Assembly: GCA_012027055.1 (NCBI GenBank)
Contig: VEPF01000304.1
Coordinates: 9,521-23,407, forward strand
Reading direction: 5' to 3'
DNA length: 13,887 nucleotides
From: Gemmatimonadota bacterium
GTDB taxonomy: Bacteria > Gemmatimonadota > Gemmatimonadetes > Longimicrobiales > RSA9
The notes beneath the pieces are model-generated. The model did no database searches, was not told the origin of the DNA, and saw only the letters and a program-made list of their open reading frames with translations. Below are positions 1 to 8,175 of the stretch, piece after piece; the first letter of the stretch is position 1; each line of letters begins with the position of its first letter. The translations under genes were made by a program, and so were the position numbers.

Positions 1-46
1 GCACTGTGCCGGCCTTTCTCATTTTCGCTCCAGCGGAGGTGTTCCC

Positions 47-940
47 ATGAAGGTCTGGCTGCGCCGATTGGCGATCGGGTTGGGAGTCCTGGCCGCCCTG
101 GTGTTTATCGCCATCAGCGGTGTGTACGGTCTGAGCGCGGCGGCGGTGGGCAACAATCATGTGGGCAAGCCGCACCCGTTCAACTCGGCCATCGGACGGG
201 TCGCGGAAGGGGAGCGGCTGGCGGCGATGTACGGCTGCATGGAATGCCACGATCGGGATTTCGGCGGCAAGCTGTTGATCGACGGGCTGCCGTTCGCGCG
301 CGTGCCCAGCTCCAACCTGACGGCCGGCCGGGAGAGTGGCGCGCTGACGGACGAGCAGTTCGAGCAGGCGGTGCGGCACGGGATCGGGGCGGACGGCCGC
401 GCGCTTTTCGTCATGCCGTCGGCCGAGTACGTCTATCTCAGCGATCAGGACGTCGCAGACATCCTGGCCTACCTGCGCACCGTGCCCACGGTCGAGCGCG
501 CGCTGCCCGCCCGCAAGTTCGGACCGGTGGGTCGCGCGCTGGTCGTGGCCGGGAAGGTGCAGTTCGCGCCCGACCTGATCGCCGCGACCCCCGACGCGCC
601 GCGCCTGGCCCGCCCTTCGGGCACGGATCCGCTGCGGCTGGGCTACTATCTGACGCGCCTGTGCACTGGCTGCCATGGTCCGGAGCTGGCAGGGGCGCCG
701 CCCATGGACCCCAACGCCCCGCCGGGAGCCAACCTCACTCCGGCCGGTCACCTGAAGAACTGGACGCGCGAGGACTTCCTGAACGTCATGCGCACCGGCC
801 GAACGCCGGAGGGCAAGCAGCTCGACCCGCAGATCATGCCCTGGCAGGCCATCGGCCAGCAGGCGCAGCCGTCCGAGCTGGACGCGGTCTGGGCGTACCT
901 GCAAACGCTCCAGCCAAAGCCGAGCCCGGTGCAGCAGTAG
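47..940 (+). CDS. Membrane-anchored diheme cytochrome c
   Basis: A 297-residue protein with an N-terminal hydrophobic segment (about residues 8-30) after a basic start (KVWLRR), so it is either an uncleaved membrane anchor or a signal peptide placing the rest in the periplasm. Two c-type heme sites are visible: C64-M-E-C67-H68 and C206-T-G-C209-H210. Each is followed by an NLT segment and by a plausible axial Met (M123 in FVMPS, M264 in IMPW), and each half ends in a similar W/I-L-A-Y-L-x-T helix (about 138-145 and 281-287). It therefore looks like an internal duplication of a class I cytochrome c fold. By family this is an electron carrier or the cytochrome subunit of a periplasmic dehydrogenase; no dehydrogenase partner lies in the window. 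GGAGGTG ends seven bases before the ATG and supports the start. Upstream context is cut by the window edge. Confidence 0.93.
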   Translation: MKVWLRRLAIGLGVLAALVFIAISGVYGLSAAAVGNNHVGKPHPFNSAIGRVAEGERLAAMYGCMECHDRDFGGKLLIDGLPFARVPSSNLTAGRESGALTDEQFEQAVRHGIGADGRALFVMPSAEYVYLSDQDVADILAYLRTVPTVERALPARKFGPVGRALVVAGKVQFAPDLIAATPDAPRLARPSGTDPLRLGYYLTRLCTGCHGPELAGAPPMDPNAPPGANLTPAGHLKNWTREDFLNVMRTGRTPEGKQLDPQIMPWQAIGQQAQPSELDAVWAYLQTLQPKPSPVQQ

Positions 941-965
941 CACGGACCCTCGGCTGCAAGCGGTG

Positions 966-997
966 AGGCCCGGCGGCGCACGAGCGCTGCCGGGCCT
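966..997 (+). terminator. Intrinsic-type terminator after the cytochrome gene
   Basis: A 14-pair stem (966-979 with 984-997, one G-U pair) closes an ACGA loop, and a short T run follows (997-999). It sits 26 bases after the cytochrome stop codon. The core GCCCGGC recurs in two later hairpins of the window. Confidence 0.75.
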
Positions 998-1256
998 TTC
1001 GCATTGCGCAACCACACCGGGCGGGAGGAATCGCTGTCGCAGTCGTCAGTGCTGCGGAGAGAGACCGTTTGGGCGGATCGCGTGCCGGCCGAGCCTTCCG
1101 TGTTTCGGAACGTAACGCCACGGCGCATCAGCATTGCGATCCGCACGCCGCAGTTCCTACTTTACCGTATCCCTGGAAAAAACGTACCCGCCGCCGCGAC
1201 ATGCGCCTCAGTGCAGAGGCGCGGCGGCTTATCACATCGATTCATGGAGGCCTCAC
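998..1256 (+). promoter_or_regulatory. Leader region of the subtilase gene with a bulged hairpin
   Basis: This is non-coding sequence between the cytochrome terminator and the protease gene. A stem forms from 1203-1209 with 1216-1222 (loop AGTGCA) and continues as 1190-1195 with 1223-1228 after a seven-base bulge on the left. It ends 17 bases before the GGAGG of the protease ribosome binding site (1246-1250). A weak promoter-like pair, TTGCGA (1134-1139) and TACTTT (1158-1163) with 18 bases between, lies just upstream of the hairpin; only the -35 box is a fair match. The hairpin would then be in the 5' leader. It could also be an attenuator-like structure or have no role. Confidence 0.3.
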
Positions 1257-2945
1257 ATGAGGCGACGTCTGCTTCTCCTGGTTCCGGCGCTCGTTGCCGG
1301 CTTCATCACTGCCTGCCAGGACCAGGGTCCCACGGCAGTTGACCAACCGCAGATCCAGGCCAGCGTCGGCCAGGCCGTTCCCGGCGAATGGATCGTCGTG
1401 TTCAAGAATGACGTGCCGGACGCGCCCGGGCTGGCGCGGCAGCTGGTCGCGAGCCACGGCGGCCAGTTGCGCTTCACGTACCAGTACGCGCTGAAGGGCT
1501 TCGCGGCATCGCTGCCGGATGCGGCCGTTCAGGCGCTTCAGCGGAACCCGAACGTGGCGTTCGTCGAGCCGGATCAGGTGGTGTACGCATCGGCCACGCA
1601 GACCGGAGCGACGTGGGGATTGGACCGCATCGATCAAAGGGATCTGCCGCTGAACAGCACGTACACATACGACTACACGGGTTCGGGCGTTACGGCGTAC
1701 ATCATCGATACTGGCATCCTGCTCACGCACAACGAATTCGGTGGCCGTGCCGTTGATGGATACGATGCGGTCGATGGCACGCTCCCGGCCGCTGACTGCA
1801 ACGGCCATGGAACTCACGTGGCCGGCACGGTGGGTGGAACCACCTATGGCGTTGCCAAGGGTGTGAGCCTGGTGGCAGTGCGCGTTCTGAATTGCAGCGG
1901 GAGCGGAACCACGGCCGGCGTCATTGCTGGGATCAACTGGGTCACTGCGAATGCCAAGAAGCCTGCGGTTGCCAACATGAGCCTCGGTGGTGGCATCAGC
2001 AGCTCACTCGACGTTGCCGTGCAGAACTCCATCGCGGCTGGCGTCAGCTATGCGGTGGCAGCGGGGAACAGCAACGCGGATGCCTGCAACTACTCGCCGG
2101 CCCGGGTAGCCCAGGCCATGACGATCGGCGCCAGCACCAGCACCGACGCCAGGGCATCGTACTCGAACTATGGGAGCTGCGTGGACTGGTTTGCGCCCGG
2201 GTCGAGCATCACCTCGGCTTGGTACACGAGCAATACCGCGACGAACACGATCAGTGGCACGTCCATGGCGACCCCGCACACCGCAGGTGTGGCCGCGCTG
2301 TATCTGCAAGCGAATCCGTCTTCGCCGCCGCAGCAGGTGCGGGATGCACTGTATGCTGCCACCACCAAGTCCAAGGTCAGCAGCTCCAACAGCACCAACA
2401 ACCACCTGCTGTACAGCCTCGTATCGGGCACGCCCCTGAACAGCCCGCCGACCGCATCGTTCACGGCGCCCGCGTGCACCGTGGGCGTGGCGTGCAACTT
2501 CACGGACGCCAGTACCGATGCCGACGGCACCATTGCGGCCAGGAGCTGGGACTTCGGTGACGCCACGCCGCCGTCTACTGCCCCGGATCCGTCGCACACG
2601 TATGCAGCCGCCGGAACCTACACGGTGACGCTGACGGTTACGGATGACGACGGAGCCTCCAACAGCATAAGCAAGCAAGTGACGGTCTCAACCACACCGC
2701 CGCCGAGCGCCATCACGCTCTCCGTGACAGCATACAAGGTGAAGAACGTAAAGAAGGCGGAACTTACATGGTCGGGTGCTACTTCCACGAACGTGGACGT
2801 GTACCGGACGGGAGTCATAGTAAAGACCGTCGCCAACACCGGCGCGTACACCGACCTGCCGTTCAAGACCACCACAACCGCCACGTACAAGGTGTGCGAA
2901 GCGGGCACCACCACGTGCTCGAATTCCGTAACAGTCACCTGGTGA
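1257..2945 (+). CDS. S8 subtilase lipoprotein, proteinase K/aqualysin type, with PKD and FN3-like domains
   Basis: A 562-residue secreted serine protease. Signal peptide with a lipobox (ITAC, Cys20) suggests a lipid-anchored precursor. The I9 propeptide spans about 43-110. The catalytic domain, about 117-390, has D151 (IIDTG), H184 (NGHGTH), oxyanion N271 (AAGNS) and S336 (GTSMATP), so the triad is complete. Cysteines 181/213 and 277/308 have the spacing of the two disulfides known in aqualysin I (32 and 31 residues apart). A PKD domain (about 398-478, WDFGD, YTVTLTVTD) and a C-terminal FN3-like domain (about 484-562, with C547 and C554) follow; such tails usually bind substrate or surface and are often trimmed. 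The start is chosen because GGAGG precedes ATG 1257; the reading frame extends upstream only to a TTG and encodes no signal peptide there. The gene looks less GC-rich than its neighbours and uses ATA codons. Confidence 0.95.
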   Translation: MRRRLLLLVPALVAGFITACQDQGPTAVDQPQIQASVGQAVPGEWIVVFKNDVPDAPGLARQLVASHGGQLRFTYQYALKGFAASLPDAAVQALQRNPNVAFVEPDQVVYASATQTGATWGLDRIDQRDLPLNSTYTYDYTGSGVTAYIIDTGILLTHNEFGGRAVDGYDAVDGTLPAADCNGHGTHVAGTVGGTTYGVAKGVSLVAVRVLNCSGSGTTAGVIAGINWVTANAKKPAVANMSLGGGISSSLDVAVQNSIAAGVSYAVAAGNSNADACNYSPARVAQAMTIGASTSTDARASYSNYGSCVDWFAPGSSITSAWYTSNTATNTISGTSMATPHTAGVAALYLQANPSSPPQQVRDALYAATTKSKVSSSNSTNNHLLYSLVSGTPLNSPPTASFTAPACTVGVACNFTDASTDADGTIAARSWDFGDATPPSTAPDPSHTYAAAGTYTVTLTVTDDDGASNSISKQVTVSTTPPPSAITLSVTAYKVKNVKKAELTWSGATSTNVDVYRTGVIVKTVANTGAYTDLPFKTTTTATYKVCEAGTTTCSNSVTVTW

Positions 2946-2970
2946 CGCGCACTCTTCGCGCGTGAGAAAG

Positions 2971-2998
2971 GCGCCCCCGGCACTCGTGCCGGGGGCGC
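2971..2998 (+). terminator. Terminator after the subtilase gene
   Basis: A perfect 13-base inverted repeat (2971-2983 with 2986-2998; GCGCCCCCGGCAC on the left), opening to a four-base loop in practice. It is followed by a T-rich stretch (TGTTCTT) and lies 25 bases after the stop codon. Confidence 0.85.
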
Positions 2999-3074
2999 TG
3001 TTCTTATCCAACCATCGAAACCCGCCTGCTGTCCAATCCGTACGGCAAGTCGGAACCAGTCCGCGGGAGGATCC

Positions 3075-4139
3075 ATGCCCAACGTACGCCGCACCCTGCT
3101 CGCCGCCCTCGCCGCACTTGTCCTCGTCCTGGTTGCCACCGCCCTGAACGCCCAGAACACCGAGCGCTTCTCGCTTTCCGGCAACGCCATCGCCGTCTAC
3201 AACCTGGCCGGTTCGGTGCGCGTGGCAGCCGGTTCGGGCGCCGCGGTGGTGGTGGAGGTGACCCGCGGCGGCGACGACGCTTCGGACCTGAAGATCGAGC
3301 GCCGGGAGGTGAACGGGCGCGCGGCCCTGGTCGTCCGGTACCCGGAGGGCAGGGACGTCGTCTACAACAACTCTCGCTGGGGCGGGCAGAGCACCGTCAA
3401 TGTGCGGGATGACGGCACGTTCTTCGACGAGGAAGGCGACCGCGGGCGGCGGGTGACCATCCGCAATTCCGGGCGCGGCACCGAGGCGCATGCCGACCTC
3501 CGCATCCTGGTGCCTGCGGGCAGGTCGGTGGCCGTGCGTCTGGCCGTGGGTGACGTCAGCGCCGCCGGAGTGAACGGCGATCTCGACATCAACGTGGGGT
3601 CGGCGCCGGTCGAGACCAGCAGCACCCGGGGCGCGCTGCGGGTGGACACCGGCTCCGGCCGGGTGCGGGTGACCGATGCCGAAGGCGACGTCATCGTCGA
3701 CACGGGTTCCGGCGGGGTCGAACTGTCCGGCGTGCGCGGCAACGAGGTCAGCGTGGACACCGGGTCGGGCGCGGTGACGGGCAATGGCATCACGGCGGCC
3801 AACCTCGCTGTGGATACGGGCTCAGGGCACGTCGATCTCACCGCGGTCGCGGCGCCCGCCCTCGAGGTGGATACCGGCAGCGGCGCCGTGGACCTGCAGC
3901 TCACGACCGCCGTCGACCGCGTGCGGATCGACACTGGTTCCGGTGCGGTGCGCCTGGCGGTGCCCGCCGACCTGGGCGCGTCGCTCCACCTGGAAACCGG
4001 CAGCGGCGGCATCTCAGCCGACGTCCCGATCACCATCACGGAGCGTGAGCGCGATCATCTCATCGGCCGCATCGGCGACGGCAAGGGCACCATCGAGATC
4101 GATACCGGCAGCGGCGCGGTACGGATCACGCGGCGCTGA
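3075..4139 (+). CDS. Secreted DUF4097-type beta-repeat protein with DTGSG repeats
   Basis: A 354-residue exported protein. The signal peptide (VRR, hydrophobic 8-23, cleavage probably after ALNA at 26) is followed by a beta-rich N-terminal part (about 29-180). Then come eight copies of a D/E-T-G-S-G turn at residues 191, 209, 228, 247, 266, 286, 307 and 343, mostly 18-21 residues apart and each followed by an alternating hydrophobic strand. This matches the DUF4097/adhesin-like beta-repeat family, which folds as a stacked parallel beta structure; the family has no firm biochemical role. The strand is probably periplasmic or cell-surface exposed. GGGAGG ends five bases before the ATG. Hairpins lie on both sides (2971-2998 and 4159-4191), so it is likely monocistronic. 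Family assignment is confident, function is unknown. Confidence 0.88.
   Translation: MPNVRRTLLAALAALVLVLVATALNAQNTERFSLSGNAIAVYNLAGSVRVAAGSGAAVVVEVTRGGDDASDLKIERREVNGRAALVVRYPEGRDVVYNNSRWGGQSTVNVRDDGTFFDEEGDRGRRVTIRNSGRGTEAHADLRILVPAGRSVAVRLAVGDVSAAGVNGDLDINVGSAPVETSSTRGALRVDTGSGRVRVTDAEGDVIVDTGSGGVELSGVRGNEVSVDTGSGAVTGNGITAANLAVDTGSGHVDLTAVAAPALEVDTGSGAVDLQLTTAVDRVRIDTGSGAVRLAVPADLGASLHLETGSGGISADVPITITERERDHLIGRIGDGKGTIEIDTGSGAVRITRR
3642..4124 (+). repeat. Tandem coding repeat, VDTGSG unit of about 57 bases
   Basis: Eight in-frame units share the protein pattern hydrophobic-x-hydrophobic-D-T-G-S-G-x-V. The unit is about 19 residues for the first six; the seventh has ETGSG and the eighth comes after a 36-residue gap. 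The Ser and Gly codons differ between copies (TCC, TCG, TCA and AGC are all used), so the repeats are conserved as protein and not as DNA. Confidence 0.85.
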
Positions 4140-4158
4140 GCGGCCCCGACGCAACCAT

Positions 4159-4191
4159 GAGCCCGGCAGGGCGGAATGCTCTGCCGGGCTC
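4159..4191 (+). terminator. Hairpin terminator after the DUF4097 gene
   Basis: A 14-pair stem (4159-4172 with 4178-4191, one G-U pair) closes a GGAAT loop. It lies 19 bases after the stop codon. No clear T tract follows, so it may depend on stem strength. It shares the GAGCCCGGCAG arm with the hairpin at 10799-10836. Confidence 0.7.
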
Positions 4192-4225
4192 CTGACATCG
4201 TGAACCGGGCGTGCGCGCACGACCT

Positions 4226-4242
4226 CGCGAACCGGGTTCGCG
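4226..4242. promoter_or_regulatory. Perfect inverted repeat upstream of the DUF5916 gene
   Basis: CGCGAACC-G-GGTTCGCG is a perfect 8-base dyad around one base, and part of it (GAACCGGG) is repeated directly at 4202-4209. It lies in a 310-base gap, about 207 bases before ATG 4450. It could be an operator. A spacer of one base makes it a poor RNA hairpin. The rest of the gap (4243-4449) shows no gene and no convincing promoter. Confidence 0.3.
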
Positions 4243-4449
4243 CGGCCGCGGCGGCGCGGACGTCGGATGGCCCGACCTGCGCACACCCGCCTCCTCCCGC
4301 GGGTCTTCAGTAGTTCCGTCCCGCCCGCCGCACGTTCGCTCCCGGCGGGAAATCCGTTCGCCCCTGTGCGTGAACCTTCGTGAGCCCTCCCGGCGTCTAA
4401 CTGAGTATCCAGCTGGGTTACTTCCACCAATCCCTGTCCGGGGCAACCC

Positions 4450-7191
4450 ATGAATCCGGTGTCTGCCGCCACCGCCGCGCTGAGTGCCTTCCTGCTGCCC
4501 GCGGCCGTGGCCGCGCAGGCGGCTACGGTCGTGCCCTCGGCCCTGCCCGGGAGCGCCGACCATGCTGTCGCCCAACGCCTGGAGGCCACCTCGCTGAGCG
4601 GCTCGATCCAGGTCGATGGGAAGCTCGATGAGGCCGCCTGGGCCGCGCTGCCCGCCTTCACGCAGTTCACCCAGTTCGAACCCGCCAACGGCACGGCGGC
4701 CACGCAGCGCACCGAAGTCCGCGTCGCCTTCGACGCCAGCGCCCTCTACATCGGCGCCCGCATGTACGACAGCCTGGGCAGCGCCGGCGTGCGCACGCGG
4801 CTCGGCCGGCGCGATGACAGCCTCGAGGGCAATCTCAGCGGCGACTACGTGCAGTTCGTGTTCGACACGTTCCACGACCACACCGGCCGGACCATGTTCA
4901 CGGTCAATCCGTCCGGCGTGAAAGGGGACGCCGGCCAGGCCGCGCCCGACGCCGACCCTGCGTGGGACCCGGTGTGGGACCTGAGCACGAGCATCGACTC
5001 GCTGGGCTGGACCGCGGAGCTCCGCATCCCGTTCTCGCAGTTGCGCTACCCGGCGGATGCCGCGCAGACCTGGGGCATCCAGGTGTGGCGCTTCGTGGAG
5101 CGGCTCAACGAGACGGACATGCTCGCGCACTGGCGCCAGGACGACCAGGGCGGGCCCCGGCTCTTCGCGCACCTGGACGGGATCCGCCCACCCGAGCGCA
5201 GGCTCGCGCTCGAGCTCCTGCCCTACGCCCTGGCCCGCGCCGACCGGCTGCAGTCGGTGGCCGCGGGCCACCCGTTCACGAACGGCCGGGAGCGCAGCTG
5301 GCGGGTGGGCGGGGACGTGAAGGCGCTGCTGTCCTCGTCGGTGACCGTGGATGCCACGTTCAACCCCGACTTCGGACAGGTCGAGGTCGACCCCGCGGTG
5401 GTGAACCTCACGGCCTTCGAGACCTTCTTCCCCGAGAAGCGCCCGTTCTTCGTGGAAGGCAGCGGGCTGTTCAGCTTTGGCGGCATGAGCTGCATGTTCT
5501 GCACGGGTGGCCAGAGCCTGTCGCTGTTCTACTCGCGGCGGATCGGCCGCCAGCCGCAGGGCTCGCTCGAGAGTGACCCCGCGTTCGAGGATCGCCCCGA
5601 GAGCACCACCATCCTGGGCGCCGCCAAGCTCACCGCGCGCACGCCATCCGGGCTGCAGCTCGGGATCCTGAATGCGACGACGTCGTCCGAGCGGGCTCGC
5701 GGCGTCACCGCTGCCGGCGAGCGCTTCAGCCAGGAGATCGAGCCGCTCACCAACTACCTGGTCGCGCGCGTCAAGCGCAACTCCCCGGACGGCAACCTCC
5801 AGCTCGGCGCGGCCGGCACCTCCGTGTACCGCCGCTTCACAGGTGACAACCCGGGCCTCGAGGAGCTGCTGCCGGTGCACGCGGAGGCCGCCGGCGCGGA
5901 CCTCAACTACTCGTGGGGCCAGCGGAAGTACAGCCTGATGGGCAGCCTGGCGCTCTCGCAGGTCAATGGCGACACCGCGGCCATGCTGCGTCTCCAGCGC
6001 GCCTCCTCGCGCTACTTCCAGCGCCCGGACCGCGGCAACGGCAGCAACCGGCTGCTGAGCGATGCGTTCGATCCCGGCCTCAATACGCTCCGCGGCGCGG
6101 CGGCCTACGCGCGCGTCGCCAAGGAGTCCGGGCTGTGGCTGTGGGAGACGCAGGTGGACCTGCGCACGCCCGGCTTCGAGGTCAATGACGCGGCCTTCCT
6201 CACCCGCGCCGATTACACCCGGGTGAGCGCCAACCTCGCGCGGGCGCAGACCAAACCGGGCCGCACCTTCCGGCGCTGGGACATCCTCGCTGGCGGCAGC
6301 CAGCAGGCAAACTTCGATGGCGACGTCACCGACCGCGAGTTCCACCTGTGGCTCGGGCGGATCACCCCCAATACCTGGATGAACACCGGCTTCCTGATCT
6401 TCCGGCCGGAGCGGCTGGATGACCGCGCCACCCGCGGCGGGGCGGTGGTCCGCCAGCCATCCAGCTGGATGGCCGCGCTCAACATCCAGAGCGATGGCCG
6501 CCAGCCGATCGTGGGCTCGCTCGGCCTGAACGGCGGCCGCTCGGCCGACGGCGGCTACGACCTGAACACCGAGCTCGAGCTGCAGCTCAAGCCGACCGCC
6601 GCGGTGAGCCTGTCCTTGGGACCCTCCTGGTCGCGTGGTCGCACGCAGGCCCAGTACGTGCGCGCCTTCACGGATCCCGCCGCCAGCTCGTTCTTCGGCC
6701 GGCGCGCCATCTTCGCCGCCATCGACCAGCGCGAGCTCTCGCTGGAGACACGCCTCAGCGCCACCTTCTCGCCCACGCTCTCCCTCGAGCTGTTCGCGCA
6801 GCCGTTCGTGGCCGCCGGCGATTACGACGCGTTCAAGGAGTACGTCCGCCCGCGCAGCACGAGCACGCGGACGTTCGCTCCGGCACAGATCGCGGAGGTG
6901 CGCGACGAGCAGGGGCGGGTGCAGCAGTACCTGATCGATGCCGATGGCGACCCCGCCACCGCCGGCCTGCGCATCGACAACCCGGACTTCAACACCCGCT
7001 CGCTGCGCGGCAACGCCGTCCTGCGCTGGGAATACCGGCCCGGGTCCACGCTCTTCCTGGTGTGGCAGCAGCAGCGGAGCGGAGACGTGCTGCGCGGCGA
7101 CTTCGAGCTCGGCCGCGACGCGGCCGCGATCTTCCGCAACCGGCCGGACAACATCTTCGTGGTGAAGGCCAGCTACTGGCTGGGGCTGTAG
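4450..7191 (+). CDS. DUF5916 protein with CBM9-like domain and beta-barrel-like C-terminus
   Basis: A 913-residue exported protein. A hydrophobic N-terminus ending in AVAAQA (about 1-24) looks like a signal peptide, though it has no basic residue near the start. A CBM9-like beta-sandwich spans about 46-245 (VDGKLDEAAW at 55-64, then a WDPVWDLST segment near 172-180). The DUF5916 hallmark follows at about 302-336 (NPDFGQVEVDP, then FFPEKRPFFVEG) and then FYSRRIGR at 360-367. The remainder to 913 alternates short amphipathic strands and ends in a Trp-Leu-Gly-Leu, as outer-membrane barrel proteins often do. By family it is an outer-membrane or surface protein of unknown role, possibly in binding or import of glycan or peptide material. 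The ATG is the only start after an in-frame TGA at 4402; no strong ribosome binding site is visible. Confidence 0.9.
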   Translation: MNPVSAATAALSAFLLPAAVAAQAATVVPSALPGSADHAVAQRLEATSLSGSIQVDGKLDEAAWAALPAFTQFTQFEPANGTAATQRTEVRVAFDASALYIGARMYDSLGSAGVRTRLGRRDDSLEGNLSGDYVQFVFDTFHDHTGRTMFTVNPSGVKGDAGQAAPDADPAWDPVWDLSTSIDSLGWTAELRIPFSQLRYPADAAQTWGIQVWRFVERLNETDMLAHWRQDDQGGPRLFAHLDGIRPPERRLALELLPYALARADRLQSVAAGHPFTNGRERSWRVGGDVKALLSSSVTVDATFNPDFGQVEVDPAVVNLTAFETFFPEKRPFFVEGSGLFSFGGMSCMFCTGGQSLSLFYSRRIGRQPQGSLESDPAFEDRPESTTILGAAKLTARTPSGLQLGILNATTSSERARGVTAAGERFSQEIEPLTNYLVARVKRNSPDGNLQLGAAGTSVYRRFTGDNPGLEELLPVHAEAAGADLNYSWGQRKYSLMGSLALSQVNGDTAAMLRLQRASSRYFQRPDRGNGSNRLLSDAFDPGLNTLRGAAAYARVAKESGLWLWETQVDLRTPGFEVNDAAFLTRADYTRVSANLARAQTKPGRTFRRWDILAGGSQQANFDGDVTDREFHLWLGRITPNTWMNTGFLIFRPERLDDRATRGGAVVRQPSSWMAALNIQSDGRQPIVGSLGLNGGRSADGGYDLNTELELQLKPTAAVSLSLGPSWSRGRTQAQYVRAFTDPAASSFFGRRAIFAAIDQRELSLETRLSATFSPTLSLELFAQPFVAAGDYDAFKEYVRPRSTSTRTFAPAQIAEVRDEQGRVQQYLIDADGDPATAGLRIDNPDFNTRSLRGNAVLRWEYRPGSTLFLVWQQQRSGDVLRGDFELGRDAAAIFRNRPDNIFVVKASYWLGL

Positions 7192-7324
7192 CCGGGATCG
7201 GCGCCGCTCGCGCCGGCCTCCTTGTTCGGAGGCGCGCCGGGGCCGCAGTTTGGCGATCGGGAGCGCGGCATGGGCGCAACGCTCCCGCAGGCAGCTTCTG
7301 CCAACCTCACGCGCGGATCCGATC

Positions 7325-8110
7325 ATGCCGTCGAGACTCGAACCAGACCCGGTCCAGCTCCCCAGCCTCTACCGCGAGTATGCGGAGTGGTATCCGCTGC
7401 TGACGCCGGTCGGCGACTACGCTGAGGAGGCCGCGTTCTACCGGCGCCTGTTCGAGGCCCACTGCCGGCATCCGCCGCGCACCCTGCTCGACCTCGGCTG
7501 CGGCGGTGGCCACAACGCCTTCCACATCAAGGCCGCCATCGCCTGCACGCTGGTCGACATCGCACCGGCCATGCTCGCCGTGAGCCGCCGCATCAACCCC
7601 GAGTGCGAACACCTGCCTGGTGACATGCGGCAGATCAGGCTCGGTCGCACCTTCGACTGCGTGCTGGTACACGACGCGATCTGCTATATGGCCACTCGCG
7701 GCGACCTCGCGCGCGCGCTCGCCACCGCCTTCGTGCACACCGCGCCCGGAGGAGTGGCCCTGTTCCAGCCGGATTTCGTCACCGAGAACTTCGACGCCGG
7801 GACCGAGGCGGGCGGCTCCGATGGTGCCGATCGCGCCCTGCGCTACATCGAGTGGCGCTGGACCCCGAATGCGGACGGCGAGACCTACCTGACCGAGATG
7901 GCGTATCTGCTGCGCAACGAGCGCGGCGAGGTCGATGTCGTCCACGACCGGCACTTGATGGGGCTGTTCCCGCGCGCCGTCTGGCTGGAGCTGATCCGGG
8001 CCGCCGGGTTCGCGCCGCTCGCGGTGCCTTTCGAGCACAGCCGCGCCGCCGGCCACGAGGTCTTCCTGGGCTTGCGCCCGGGATCGGCAGCAGGTCCCGC
8101 CCACGAGTGA
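7325..8110 (+). CDS. Class I SAM-dependent methyltransferase
   Basis: A 261-residue cytoplasmic protein. Motif I is LLDLGCGGG (54-62), the acidic residue that binds the SAM ribose region is D78 (LVDIA), a GDM at 99-101 fits the adenine-contact strand, and FDCVLVHDAICYM (110-122) is the motif IV region. The fold fits the Methyltransf_25/11 group; the substrate cannot be read. The N-terminal part (15-45, YREYAEWYPLLTP) resembles the cap of small-molecule methyltransferases. The frame is open further upstream (to an ATG at 7250), but the residues there are not protein-like, and the family similarity begins after ATG 7325. The ribosome binding site is weak. The gene faces the minus-strand hydrolase tail to tail, with the hairpin at 8274-8304 in the gap. 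Confidence 0.88.
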   Translation: MPSRLEPDPVQLPSLYREYAEWYPLLTPVGDYAEEAAFYRRLFEAHCRHPPRTLLDLGCGGGHNAFHIKAAIACTLVDIAPAMLAVSRRINPECEHLPGDMRQIRLGRTFDCVLVHDAICYMATRGDLARALATAFVHTAPGGVALFQPDFVTENFDAGTEAGGSDGADRALRYIEWRWTPNADGETYLTEMAYLLRNERGEVDVVHDRHLMGLFPRAVWLELIRAAGFAPLAVPFEHSRAAGHEVFLGLRPGSAAGPAHE

Positions 8111-8148
8111 TGCCGCACACGCGCGGGAGCCCCTGTCTGAATCATCCC

Positions 8149-8164
8149 TTGGCACGAATATTGC
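8149..8164 (+). promoter_or_regulatory. Sigma-54 (RpoN) type promoter without a downstream gene
   Basis: TTGGCACGAATATTGC matches the -24/-12 consensus YTGGCACG-N4-TTGC at every specified base, and GG (8151-8152) and GC (8163-8164) are exactly ten bases apart. The start point would be near 8176. Transcription would run into a 170-base gap with no credible gene and then antisense into the hydrolase gene at 8340-9473. Sigma-54 promoters need an enhancer-binding activator; upstream sites would fall within the methyltransferase gene. Confidence 0.6.
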
Positions 8165-8175
8165 CCACTTCATGG

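Noticed and set aside
1134..1256. Upstream extension of the subtilase to a TTG codon
   Set aside because: It would put 41 residues in front of a good signal peptide and lipobox. The GGAGG before ATG 1257 gives a better start, and the extension overlaps the leader hairpin.
7250..7324. Upstream start of the methyltransferase
   Set aside because: The added 25 residues are not similar to the family's N-terminus and look like translated intergenic DNA; ATG 7325 is followed directly by family-like sequence.
4126..7326. A 1066-codon open frame on the minus strand opposite the DUF5916 gene
   Set aside because: Its product is a run of Arg, Ala, Gly, Glu and Val without domains or motifs, as expected for the complement of a strongly biased high-GC gene. 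The plus-strand protein has clear family motifs throughout.
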